The notes under the pieces: generated by a model
The model's database searches: none
What the model was told of the DNA's origin: nothing
The model's input: only the letters and a program-made list of their open reading frames with translations
Position numbers and translations under genes: made by a program
In this document: piece by piece, positions 30,429 to 36,806 of the stretch
Position numbering within the stretch: the first letter of the stretch is position 1
Layout of the letters: each line of letters starts with the position of its first letter
Source: a virus
Virus record (IMG/VR): IMGVR_UViG_3300036407_000003
Location: 1-42,759 of that record
Strand: one strand, 5' to 3'
DNA: 42,759 bases

Positions 30429-30865
30429 TCGACAGCGCCCTGGAAAAGCGCTTTAACGCGGGCCGCGACGTCATGGAGATAACGATGGACGAAACGGCCG
30501 AAACTCAGTTGGTCGCCGAACTGGCCTTGAGCAGCACCCTGATGCGCTTGGCGATCAATCTTGCGGCCGAGCTGGTCGTTCGCGACGGCGGCAATATGAG
30601 CCATCTGCGCGCCGTGCTCTCCAACGCCCTGCCAGGCGAGCGGCTTGGCCCGGAGATCCCCGGCATCATACCAGCCGCAGGGCAGGGATATGATGCGACG
30701 TCGGCCATCGATCTCGCCAATGACAAGGCAGCCAAGGGGATGCAGTTCATCGCCGAGCAGGCGGCGGCCGCCGTAGTAAAACAGGGCATTGCCCTGCGCC
30801 GGCAGTGACAATGCGCGGCCGCGTTCAAGATCAGCAGCGTCGAGGCGTGCAATCGAGGCGATCAT
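30425..30865 (-). CDS. early-operon hypothetical protein (146 aa)
   Basis: Starts and stops overlap both neighbours as ATGA (cro at 30862-30865; 75-aa gene at 30425-30428), which argues for a real gene. The N-terminal half, ALFYYGGRRLLGDELHPLGCLVIGEIDGRRRIISLPCGWYDAGDL, reads as a plausible small beta-rich domain. The C-terminal half is Gln/His-rich and looks like a shadow of the plus-strand frame described next. Codon use is good on both strands, so I cannot say which is real; operon logic favours this one. Confidence 0.5.
   Translation of the reverse strand: MIASIARLDAADLERGRALSLPAQGNALFYYGGRRLLGDELHPLGCLVIGEIDGRRRIISLPCGWYDAGDLRAKPLAWQGVGEHGAQMAHIAAVANDQLGRKIDRQAHQGAAQGQFGDQLSFGRFVHRYLHDVAARVKALFQGAVE
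30485..30808 (+). CDS. antisense ORF with strong ribosome binding site (107 aa)
   Basis: On the plus strand GGAG (30475-30478) lies six bases before the ATG at 30485. The frame codes for 107 residues of ordinary composition: MDETAETQLVAELALSSTLMRLAINLAAELVVRDGGNMSHLRAVLSNALPG..., then YDATSAIDLANDKAAKGMQFIAEQAAAAVVKQGIALRRQ. It lies entirely opposite the 146-aa minus-strand gene. The helical N-terminal half looks more protein-like than its mirror. Either one of the two is real or this is a true antiparallel overlap. No promoter is visible. Confidence 0.4.
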   Translation: MDETAETQLVAELALSSTLMRLAINLAAELVVRDGGNMSHLRAVLSNALPGERLGPEIPGIIPAAGQGYDATSAIDLANDKAAKGMQFIAEQAAAAVVKQGIALRRQ

Positions 30866-31071
30866 TGAGAGCCCCCAGCAGGCACGAAGAAATCCGGCCG
30901 AAGTTCATGGCGCGGCACGCCCGAAATCCGCTCTACGTCTGGGACGCGCTTGATTGGAACTTCGTCCCACTGCAGGACGGCGGCCGGGGTGATGCCGAGA
31001 CGGCGGGCCAGCTCGCTGGCACTGCCGACATTGGCGATGACTTTTTCCAGAGGCGAAGCATGTGCGTTCAT
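30862..31071 (-). CDS. Cro-like/YdaS-type repressor (69 aa)
   Basis: The start at 31071 gives 69 residues: MNAHASPLEKVIANVGSASELARRLGITPAAVLQWDEVPIKRVPDVERISGVPRHELRPDFF. The SASELARRLGITPAAVLQWDEVPIKR stretch is a classical Cro/YdaS helix-turn-helix. It is the first gene of the leftward early operon and divergent from CI, with a 75-bp operator region between. The leader is short (a few bases before the ATG), and a -10-like TATATC lies just upstream. It should repress ci transcription and favour lysis. Confidence 0.85.
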   Translation of the reverse strand: MNAHASPLEKVIANVGSASELARRLGITPAAVLQWDEVPIKRVPDVERISGVPRHELRPDFFVPAGGSQ

Positions 31072-31076
31072 GTCGC

Positions 31077-31110
31077 CGATATAAGCTAAACTGTAAAAAG
31101 AATGCAAGCC
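31077..31110 (-). promoter_or_regulatory. cro promoter, copy of the 32211 promoter
   Basis: On the minus strand GGCTTGCAT - 9 nt - AGTTTAGCTTATATCG (31110 down to 31077) contains a TTGCAT -35-like and a TATATC -10-like hexamer 18 bp apart. Exactly the same 9-bp and 16-bp blocks at the same spacing occur on the plus strand at 32211-32244. The identity across blocks and spacing suggests that one repressor and polymerase see both. Confidence 0.7.
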
Positions 31111-31141
31111 ACTCTTACATGGACGCAAGCCGATGCAAGGA
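31091..31141. promoter_or_regulatory. CI/Cro operator region
   Basis: ATGCAAGCC (31102-31110), ACGCAAGCC (31123-31131) and ATGCAAGGA (31133-31141) are near-copies, the first two 21 bp apart. TGTAA (31092-31096) and TTACA (31115-31119) form inverted half-sites flanking them. The cluster sits between the divergent cro and ci starts, as operators for these repressors would. Confidence 0.55.
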
Positions 31142-31146
31142 TATCA

Positions 31147-31857
31147 ATGCGCACCATGGAAAAGAGCGATCGCGCAGTACTGGTGGGGCGCGCTATCCGT
31201 CAGGCACGGAAGCAACGCGGCAAGGTTATGCGTGAGGTTGCCGAGTTTCTCGGCGTCAATGTTGCTGCTGAAGGCAATTGGGAAGGCGGGCAAAACCTGC
31301 CGTCGCATGACAACCTAGTCAGGACTGCAGAGTACCTTGGAATTGATGCCGTAGCTTTAGGGCGTGGGGACGTCGTGTTTGCTGATAGCAGCGACCAGGA
31401 TCCACCAAGCGATGCCGAATTTGTCACGCAAGGCGGACGTCCAAACCTTGGGCCAATGGACGTCGAGCTGATGGGCATCACTGTCGGCGGCGATGATGGT
31501 GACTTTTCGTTCAATGGCGAAGTCGCCGGCTTGGTGCGGCGGCCGCCCGGAATAGCTCATCTTAGAAACGTGTTCGCGCTGCATATTTTAAGCGACAGCA
31601 TGGTGCCGCGCTATGATCCCGGCGAACTGATCTATGTCGGCGGACGAGAGCCAGTGCCGGGTGACCATGTAGTGATCGAGATGTTTCCGCCAGAGGGCGC
31701 AAAGGTTGGGAAGTCGTTCGTCAAGAAACTGCTGCGCCGCACGGAAAAAGAAATCATTGTCAGCCAGTACAATCCTGCAAAGGAATTCAGCTATGACCGC
31801 TACGCGGTCAAGCGCGTCTGGCGCGTGATACCGACCCGTGAGTTGCTTGGATTTTAA
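31147..31857 (+). CDS. CI-type repressor, LexA/S24 family
   Basis: The start at 31147 has AGGA five bases upstream. The 236 residues have an N-terminal helix-turn-helix (about 10-65: VGRAIRQARKQRGKVMREVAEFLGVNVAAEGNWEGG) and a linker with the autocleavage site Ala-Gly at about 127-128 (EVAGLVRRPP). A C-terminal S24 peptidase has Ser151 in LSDSMVPRYDPGELI and Lys193 in KSFVKKLL. It keeps the prophage silent and is cleaved after RecA activation. It is the target expected for the antirepressor at 243-1010. The 3' end overlaps the zinc-ribbon gene by 50 bp. Confidence 0.93.
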   Translation: MRTMEKSDRAVLVGRAIRQARKQRGKVMREVAEFLGVNVAAEGNWEGGQNLPSHDNLVRTAEYLGIDAVALGRGDVVFADSSDQDPPSDAEFVTQGGRPNLGPMDVELMGITVGGDDGDFSFNGEVAGLVRRPPGIAHLRNVFALHILSDSMVPRYDPGELIYVGGREPVPGDHVVIEMFPPEGAKVGKSFVKKLLRRTEKEIIVSQYNPAKEFSYDRYAVKRVWRVIPTRELLGF

Positions 31858-32119
31858 TAGCTCGCCAGCGTTCTGCTCGTGCCTTTGCGCTTTCGTTTGC
31901 AAAGGCTGCTTGCACCGAAATGCTCTTGCCCGGCAACCCGTCTGCCCTGCAGTAGGAACACGAAAGCCGCTCTGATAGCCGCGTAAGCGGCGTGGAGCCA
32001 CCGACCCCGAAAGCGCTCAACTGCTGTGGCCTCAACCATCGCGTATGACCGCAGTCGGTGCATTCCACCTCGATAGAGATCGTGTCTCCAACTGTAGGTT
32101 CTATTGATGGAAGCGCCAT
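31808..32119 (-). CDS. small zinc-ribbon protein (103 aa)
   Basis: The 103 residues start MALPSIEPTVGDTISIEVECTDCGHTRWLRPQQL and have two CxxC pairs (ECTDCGH about 19-25; LSCSYCRADG about 52-61), a zinc-ribbon form. The C-terminal half is basic (AKARAERWRAIKIQATHGSVSRARRA). Proteins of this kind occur as orphans in rhizobial prophages and chromosomes. It converges with ci and overlaps its last 50 bp, so the two transcripts could interfere. Confidence 0.6.
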   Translation of the reverse strand: MALPSIEPTVGDTISIEVECTDCGHTRWLRPQQLSAFGVGGSTPLTRLSERLSCSYCRADGLPGKSISVQAAFANESAKARAERWRAIKIQATHGSVSRARRA

Positions 32120-32210
32120 TCCAGTCTCTCGATGTTCTCTTAACGTTCTATTGTTGATTCCTTTTCGCCGGGAGTCGAGTCAGTTTTATCAGCGCAGTTG
32201 ATATAAGTTC

Positions 32211-32244
32211 GGCTTGCATCAATTTTCTAGTTTAGCTTATATCG
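32211..32244 (+). promoter_or_regulatory. rightward promoter, duplicate of the cro promoter
   Basis: GGCTTGCAT (32211-32219), a 9-nt spacer and AGTTTAGCTTATATCG (32229-32244) repeat the cro promoter at identical spacing. A GATATAAG at 32200-32207 mirrors the CTTATATC at 32236-32243. The ATG of the next gene is 27 bp downstream with GGAGGG before it. I infer joint control of this operon and cro by CI. Confidence 0.65.
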
Positions 32245-32270
32245 CCTTCTAGTAATCACTGGAGGGCACA

Positions 32271-32687
32271 ATGCTCACTTCAAACCAACCATCGCAGCCA
32301 CGATTGCCGACCCGGCGCACCGGCGACGTTACCAAGAGAATTCACATCCTGGCTGCAGATCTCGTTGATCTCAATGCTGAAGGGGATGCGCGTCGTCAGC
32401 GCTTGCTCGAACTGGGCTGGCCTGCTGCATTCCTGGACACCTACGAAGCCGAGGCGCGCCAAGCCGCCAACCTCTTGTTTGTTCGCGACGTCAACGACGA
32501 TCGCTCTCTTTCCCCGCGACAGGCAGAAGATCGGATGGTCGAGATCATCGGCCAGATGTTTCCTTCCACACAATACTTGGTCGCCGAGCTGCAGGCGCGC
32601 GGCGTATCGGTTAGCGCCATCAACCTTCACCTTCGCAAGGCTAAGGCTCGGGCCGCTCTGTCTTTTATCCACCAAGGCGTGCACTGA
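32271..32687 (+). CDS. first gene of the co-regulated rightward operon, unknown (138 aa)
   Basis: GGAGGG lies four bases before the ATG. The 138 residues contain a basic N-terminal tail (TSNQPSQPRLPTRRTGDVTKR), a helical region with YEAEARQAANLLFVRDVNDDRSLSPRQAEDRMVEIIGQMF, and a C-terminal VAELQARGVSVSAINLHLRKAKARAAL. This last segment has the spacing of a short helix-turn-helix. I do not recognise a family. It is followed at once by a 24-codon membrane mini-gene and an HD hydrolase. Confidence 0.65.
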   Translation: MLTSNQPSQPRLPTRRTGDVTKRIHILAADLVDLNAEGDARRQRLLELGWPAAFLDTYEAEARQAANLLFVRDVNDDRSLSPRQAEDRMVEIIGQMFPSTQYLVAELQARGVSVSAINLHLRKAKARAALSFIHQGVH

Positions 32688-32762
32688 ATGAGCGTGGCAT
32701 TGGCATATCTGATTGGGTTCGCCTTCGTAGCCGCAGTCTATCTGGCAGCGGAGACGCTCTGA
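32688..32762 (+). CDS. 24-aa membrane mini-protein
   Basis: The ATG at 32688 opens MSVALAYLIGFAFVAAVYLA and then AETL, a single hydrophobic helix. It begins one base after the stop codon of the 138-aa gene (TGAATG). Its TGA overlaps the ATG of the HD gene (TGATG). The tight couplings on both sides and the clear TM character argue that it is translated. Too short for family recognition. Confidence 0.55.
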   Translation: MSVALAYLIGFAFVAAVYLAAETL

Positions 32763-33322
32763 TGCCTTTTTTCATGACGTTGGCAAGCGGCCGCGACTTC
32801 TATTTCTCTCGGCCAGCCCCGGAAATGGTGAGCTTGCGTGACATTGCTCATCATCTGTCACGGCTTAATCGCTGGCGCGAGAACATCGAATGGCCAAGCT
32901 ATTCCGTGGCTCAACACTCAATGCTTGTCGCACAGACGTGTCGCCTGCCGCAGTCTCGCCCCTACGCGCTGTTGCACGATGCTCCGGAAATGATCACGGG
33001 CGACAACATCACGCCGTGGAAAGGCTTTCTGCTCTCGCTTGGGACGGACCTGGTTGCCTATGAACATCGCGTTCTCAAAGAGGCGATCTATCCCGCCTTT
33101 GGGCTCCCTCCACCGACTCCTGAAATCAACGCCGATGTTCACAATGCCGATCAGGCGGCCCTCGCTACCGAGTTTCGCGACGTCGTGGCCGGCCGGGGCA
33201 GCTTCCAGCCCAAGGCGAAGCCGCTTTCGACTCGCATTAGGTTTATGACACAGCCGATGGTGGAAGAGAGATTCCGCCTAGCACTAGAGGGCGCCCTGCG
33301 CCCGTTCGGCAAGGTGGCCTAG
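32762..33322 (+). CDS. HD-domain phosphohydrolase (YfbR-like)
   Basis: The 186 residues carry the metal-binding quartet of HD hydrolases: His52 in SVAQHSMLVA, His72-Asp73 in ALLHDAPE, and Asp130 in VHNADQAALATEF. Length and motif order match the 5'-deoxynucleotidase (YfbR) type. It could hydrolyse nucleoside monophosphates, or another small phosphate such as a signalling nucleotide. It is coupled to the mini-gene upstream by TGATG. An unusual piece is the early, repressor-linked control. Confidence 0.85.
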   Translation: MPFFMTLASGRDFYFSRPAPEMVSLRDIAHHLSRLNRWRENIEWPSYSVAQHSMLVAQTCRLPQSRPYALLHDAPEMITGDNITPWKGFLLSLGTDLVAYEHRVLKEAIYPAFGLPPPTPEINADVHNADQAALATEFRDVVAGRGSFQPKAKPLSTRIRFMTQPMVEERFRLALEGALRPFGKVA

Positions 33323-33326
33323 AAGC

Positions 33327-33557
33327 ATGGCCGTCCGCCAAGCTCCTGTTACCGTCGAGCGCATCGAGCGCGCCATGGATGAAGTGGCGCTTGCCATCGA
33401 CATGGCCGGCGACAGGGGCGTTGTCTATCTGCCGATCTATGAGCGCTTAGAGCGCGAGCTGCAGGAATGTCGGGCTAAGCGAACCACGCTCTCATCGGTT
33501 AGGGCGCGTTTAGATAGGCTAGGTTCCAAGCAGGTAAACCTTGCATCCGGTTCGTGA
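33327..33557 (+). CDS. small helical protein (76 aa)
   Basis: The ATG at 33327 lies four bases after the stop of the HD gene. MAVRQAPVTVERIERAMDEVALAIDMAGDRGVVYLPIYERLERELQECRAKRTTLSSVRARLDRLG is mostly one amphipathic helix, then a short strand, then another helix. Fourth gene of the 32271 operon. No family recognised. Confidence 0.55.
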   Translation: MAVRQAPVTVERIERAMDEVALAIDMAGDRGVVYLPIYERLERELQECRAKRTTLSSVRARLDRLGSKQVNLASGS

Positions 33558-33677
33558 AGCACAATCATCGTTGATCCGTCCTGGTAACGCCTAGCAAGCT
33601 TTCTTTATGTCGGTCTTGACCTAGAAGCGGGGCCATCATCATTTTGCTCCCGGTGTAGCAAATGCCGAGGACTAAGA

Positions 33678-34079
33678 ATGTTCGAGATTGTGCAGGATGT
33701 GGTTAACTTCATTGGCCGTGAGCAGGTTTGGGGGCCTTATCTGCTCGGACTGGTGACCGCACCTGCGTTACAGTTCATTCGTTGGATCTGGGGTAAGTTG
33801 ACAGCTCCAAGTCCTTACGCGGGTCCAACGTTTTGGAGCTTAGGCCGCAAATACAAGATCTCGGCTGTTTGCCCTCAGTATCCTGATGACACTACCGGCA
33901 CGGGATGGCGTCAAGAACAGTATGGGCGCCCAGACCAATGGAGCAAGTTTTTCGAGGTCAAGTCACAGTTGGGCATTCGACATACAATCGTTCCCAAAGA
34001 TCCAATGCAGCGCATGTTCATCCAGATAAGCCGCAACGGCAAGGAACCCGAGAAGACTGTTCGGTTCGCGTGGTCATGA
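33678..34079 (+). CDS. hypothetical protein with N-terminal amphipathic/membrane segment (133 aa)
   Basis: The 133 residues begin MFEIVQDVVNFIGREQVWGPYLLGLVTAPALQFIRWIWGKLTAP, which includes a probable membrane-associated stretch (about 19-38). The rest is beta-rich: YKISAVCPQYPDDTTGTGWRQEQYGRPDQWSKFFEVKSQLGIRH. A 120-bp gap precedes it, with a possible weak promoter (TTGACC at 33616, TCATTT at 33639). It converges with integrase, overlapping by 6 bp. No family recognised. Confidence 0.55.
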   Translation: MFEIVQDVVNFIGREQVWGPYLLGLVTAPALQFIRWIWGKLTAPSPYAGPTFWSLGRKYKISAVCPQYPDDTTGTGWRQEQYGRPDQWSKFFEVKSQLGIRHTIVPKDPMQRMFIQISRNGKEPEKTVRFAWS

Positions 34080-35450
34080 AAGGCCTTTAAGAACCTCTGG
34101 CACAAACGGCAGGGCGACCTTGAGTAGCTCCTGCCTTCTCCACTCCAGAGAGCCACCAGTGCCATATTCCTCTCGATCAATCCGGTGCCCTAAAAGAATA
34201 CGCCGCAGATCGTCGCCGATGCCGGCTTCTTTCATCCGATCTTCCATTGAGTGCCGCAGTCCATAGAGGGTGTGGCGAGGCGTCGGAGCTAGCCCATTGT
34301 TTCGCAGATACTTATTGACCAGCTGCGACAGCGATTCCTCGCGCTCGCGATATCTAGGGAAACCGTTGGGGAAGCGGCGAAACACCTCAAGCGCAACCCC
34401 GACCAGTGGAACCACGCGGATCGAGGCCGCCGACTTGAGTTCGCGCGGATCGTCAGGATCGTCGCGCTCTTCAAAAGCTAGGTGGGGAACGGGTGCGCCA
34501 ATGCGGATCTGCTCGCTGGTGAGATTGCAAGTTTCACTCGGCCGAGCGCCCAGCTCGATCGTTGCTAGGACGATGGCGCGTGCCTCATCGTTGAGCCGAT
34601 CGAGGGCGCCGGGCTGCAAGATCTTGGTGCGGATCCAGTCGGTGGGGAAGGGAGGGCGCAGTTTCTTTTGCTTGGCTTTCTCGGTGAAGGACAAGCCGGC
34701 GAATGGATTGACCCGATCCATTTGACCAATGTGGGCAAAATACTCGCCATAGATCGTGCGCAGCGAACCCAATTCCCGATTGCCAGAAGAGGGCGTGTGT
34801 GTCGATCGACCCTCTTTAGGCGCGATCCGCTGCTGCCAATAGCGCCAAAACTTTAGCGCATGCTCGCGCGACAGCTTGTTCATGTCGACATCGCCGACCA
34901 CTTCGACGAACCGATCGACGGCTCGTTTTTTGACGTTGACCCACTTGCGCCGCTGTTGCGCGCTCTTGGTCCGCAGCTCGGCCGTGGCAATTTCGTCGAC
35001 ATAGATCTGATATACTGACGTTAACACCAGCGGCGGCGGCGCCTCGCCACCCAGTAGGGCGGATTGCTGCTCTACTGTTCTGCCGGCGTCGGCGATCGTC
35101 TCAGTACGGGCCAGCAGATCCTCGATCGGCAACTCGGCCACTTCTGCAGCTGGGCGATAGGTAAAGCCCATTGCTTCTGCGCGCCGCACAGCCGCCTCAT
35201 AAATCTTGCGGGCGCGCACCTGGTCATCGCCGGCGAGCATTGACCCCCAAAGCTGATTGTCGGCAGCTTCATATGCATCGCGGCGCGGCCGAGCCTCGCC
35301 GATATTCCTAGTTTCAAGGGAAACACGCACTAACGGGGCACGACCGTCAACGTCGCGAAGGGCCTTCGGCACCTTGCGGTGATAATACCAGATCCCCCGC
35401 TTTTGCTGCAGGAAGCGATCGGCGTCAGTACTATCTTTTCGGCCGCCCAA
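34074..35450 (-). CDS. int: tyrosine-type site-specific integrase
   Basis: The 458 residues contain an N-terminal arm-binding part (GIWYYHRKVPKALRDVDGRAP), a SAM-like core-binding domain (about 140-250) and the catalytic domain. Arg303 lies in GARPSETCNLTSEQ, Lys339 may be the active-site lysine, His393 and Arg399 lie in RHTLYGLRHSMED, His422 in LLGHRID, and Tyr429 in EEYGTG is the nucleophile. It integrates the phage at the host attachment site. Its start is next to repeated AGGTATCCCCG sites, possible arm sites. Confidence 0.95.
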   Translation of the reverse strand: MGGRKDSTDADRFLQQKRGIWYYHRKVPKALRDVDGRAPLVRVSLETRNIGEARPRRDAYEAADNQLWGSMLAGDDQVRARKIYEAAVRRAEAMGFTYRPAAEVAELPIEDLLARTETIADAGRTVEQQSALLGGEAPPPLVLTSVYQIYVDEIATAELRTKSAQQRRKWVNVKKRAVDRFVEVVGDVDMNKLSREHALKFWRYWQQRIAPKEGRSTHTPSSGNRELGSLRTIYGEYFAHIGQMDRVNPFAGLSFTEKAKQKKLRPPFPTDWIRTKILQPGALDRLNDEARAIVLATIELGARPSETCNLTSEQIRIGAPVPHLAFEERDDPDDPRELKSAASIRVVPLVGVALEVFRRFPNGFPRYREREESLSQLVNKYLRNNGLAPTPRHTLYGLRHSMEDRMKEAGIGDDLRRILLGHRIDREEYGTGGSLEWRRQELLKVALPFVPEVLKGLS

Positions 35451-35686
35451 AGTTGTCAGGTATCCCCGTAAGTCTCCCCACAGGGAACACCACAGCGGCT
35501 CCGGCTGTCAAGCGTAGCTTATAGGCGGGCCAAAAAGCCCAACTAAATGAACTAGTTAAGGGAGCTAAGTAAGGGAGATTTCTGGAGCGGGTGAAGGGCT
35601 CGAAACCTACTCACCTGACTACTGAAATTAATGTATTATGTGGGTTCGGAGCAGATGAGGTATCCCCGCAGGGATCCCCGCAGGTA
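35451..35686. other. non-coding int-proximal region, presumed attP with arm sites
   Basis: No gene fits these 236 bp. AGGTATCCCCG occurs at 35458-35468 and again at 35658-35668, exactly 200 bp apart, with a third AGGTATCACC at 35682. TAAGGGAG is repeated at 35557 and 35570. Between them lies an AT-rich 35530-35640 stretch suitable for a core. Spaced short repeats around an AT-rich core next to int is the usual layout of attP; the core sequence cannot be fixed without the host attB. Confidence 0.5.
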
Positions 35687-36205
35687 TCACCATGATTGGG
35701 GTCGATTTTCTGGCTTCGACAACGCGTGCACGTTCTTTTGAAACTTCGCAAAACGTCGCTTCTGCAGGGTCCAATCGTCCACGACATTACCGAGCTTGTA
35801 GATCCAGGAAGGCTTGGTGAGACGGTCGACAACTCCGTGCCAGAGCTCATCTGGAAACTCTCGCTGAGATCCATCAGCGAAATTTAGATTGGCGCCACCA
35901 ACAATGTGCATGCCTTTGGCGGCGTGAGCGAACTGAGTGCCGCTTCCATAAAGAGACACAATCCAAGGATCGATCTCGCTAGGCGTACCCGCCTTCTCAT
36001 AAGCTTCGAAGAGTAGTTCATAGATCTCATTCGATCCCACTCTTTCAATGAAGCTGGTGACGATCGACAACTCCGGATCAACATTGTTTCCGGTGCCGGC
36101 GATTGTCCACATCATGGTCTCGGTCAAAAACCCCAGCCCATCGAGTGCTGCGAGATAATCCCGCCCCGCTTCCAAGCGGCTTAAACTGACAATGTCATCA
36201 GCCAT
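35687..36205 (-). CDS. unknown partner protein of the HEPN-like gene (172 aa)
   Basis: The ATG at 36205 overlaps the end of the HEPN-like gene by 25 bp, so the two are a two-gene unit. The 172 residues read MADDIVSLSRLEAGRDYLAALDGLGFLTETMMWTIAGTGNN, then a helical middle (LSIVTSFIERVGSNEIYELLFEAYEKAG), then PWIVSLYGSGTQFAHAAKGMHIVGGANLNFADGSQREF and WIYKLGNVVDDWTLQKRRFAKFQ. I recognise no catalytic motif. It could be an antitoxin or a target-recognition partner for the HEPN protein, by analogy only. Confidence 0.6.
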   Translation of the reverse strand: MADDIVSLSRLEAGRDYLAALDGLGFLTETMMWTIAGTGNNVDPELSIVTSFIERVGSNEIYELLFEAYEKAGTPSEIDPWIVSLYGSGTQFAHAAKGMHIVGGANLNFADGSQREFPDELWHGVVDRLTKPSWIYKLGNVVDDWTLQKRRFAKFQKNVHALSKPENRPQSW

Positions 36206-36594
36206 GTGAAAATTCCATCTGCGGGGTCGAAGGCGGCGGTGTGCATATCTTGTGCGACTTTGCGAGGCATTCGATCCCCGACATAGTCATGTGCACGGTT
36301 CCAGTTTAACACAGTTTTGGCATAGGCACGTTGCTGCGAACCTAAGGTAGTTAAGTCTATATTTGCAGCAGCAAATAGACTTTTGAGATCGTGAACGTGC
36401 AAATCAGGGCGGCTGTTGCGGTCGGGCCATTGATTAAAGCGACCATTTTTCATGATGATCGCTTTCAAAGCGAACTCAATGGCAATGCCGGTATTGTACC
36501 AAGCCTCTTTGCAGGCAAAGCGATCGCCGACCATTGCGTCGGCGACTGCCTTTTTTTGCCGCGCGCCTCTTCGCCAATCGTCAACTGAGTCCAT
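36181..36594 (-). CDS. HEPN-like domain protein
   Basis: The start at 36594 has GAGGG upstream. The 137 residues are helical. AWYNTGIAIEFALKAIIMKNG (31-51) resembles the Y..A.e..LKA.i helix of HEPN proteins, HVHDLKSLFAAANID (66-80) is the HdL..L segment, and RKVAQDMH holds an Arg111-x6-His118 match to the R-x4-6-H ribonuclease motif. HEPN proteins are often RNases in toxin-antitoxin and anti-phage systems. The motif identification is by eye. It is translated together with an unknown partner gene downstream. Confidence 0.55.
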   Translation of the reverse strand: MDSVDDWRRGARQKKAVADAMVGDRFACKEAWYNTGIAIEFALKAIIMKNGRFNQWPDRNSRPDLHVHDLKSLFAAANIDLTTLGSQQRAYAKTVLNWNRAHDYVGDRMPRKVAQDMHTAAFDPADGIFTWLMTLSV

Positions 36595-36625
36595 GCCGCC
36601 CTCTGACGGCACCGGTAATACCGAA

Positions 36626-36643
36626 GCTAGGCAATTGTCTAGC
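36626..36643. promoter_or_regulatory. near-perfect 18-bp palindrome upstream of the HEPN pair
   Basis: GCTAGGCAATTGTCTAGC is a palindrome with a single mismatch, 32 bp before the HEPN start and 2 bp from the end of the upstream 53-aa gene. Sites like this are typical operators of autoregulated two-gene cassettes. It overlaps a region that could hold the cassette's promoter. Confidence 0.5.
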
Positions 36644-36644
36644 C

Positions 36645-36806
36645 TCAATGAAGCGGAAGGCGATGGCCTCCAAACAACAGAAGCGCGACGGCGACAGACA
36701 CTGCAATCACGAGACCAAACTTCGCTACAGCTCTCGCACGACGCTTCGCTTCAACGCGCGCCATGCGAGTGACTGCGGCAAGTAACACCGGATTATGCTT
36801 GGCCAT
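36645..36806 (-). CDS. small membrane protein at the end of the lysis cassette (53 aa)
   Basis: Translating 36806 to 36645 gives MAKHNPVLLAAVTRMARVEA..., a basic N-terminus (KRRARAVAK) followed by a single TM helix (FGLVIAVSVAVALLLFGG). The start overlaps the holin-like gene by 14 bp. A one-TM protein with a strongly basic N-terminus next to a holin may be an antiholin, a second holin or a moron protein. Family not recognised. Confidence 0.55.
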   Translation of the reverse strand: MAKHNPVLLAAVTRMARVEAKRRARAVAKFGLVIAVSVAVALLLFGGHRLPLH

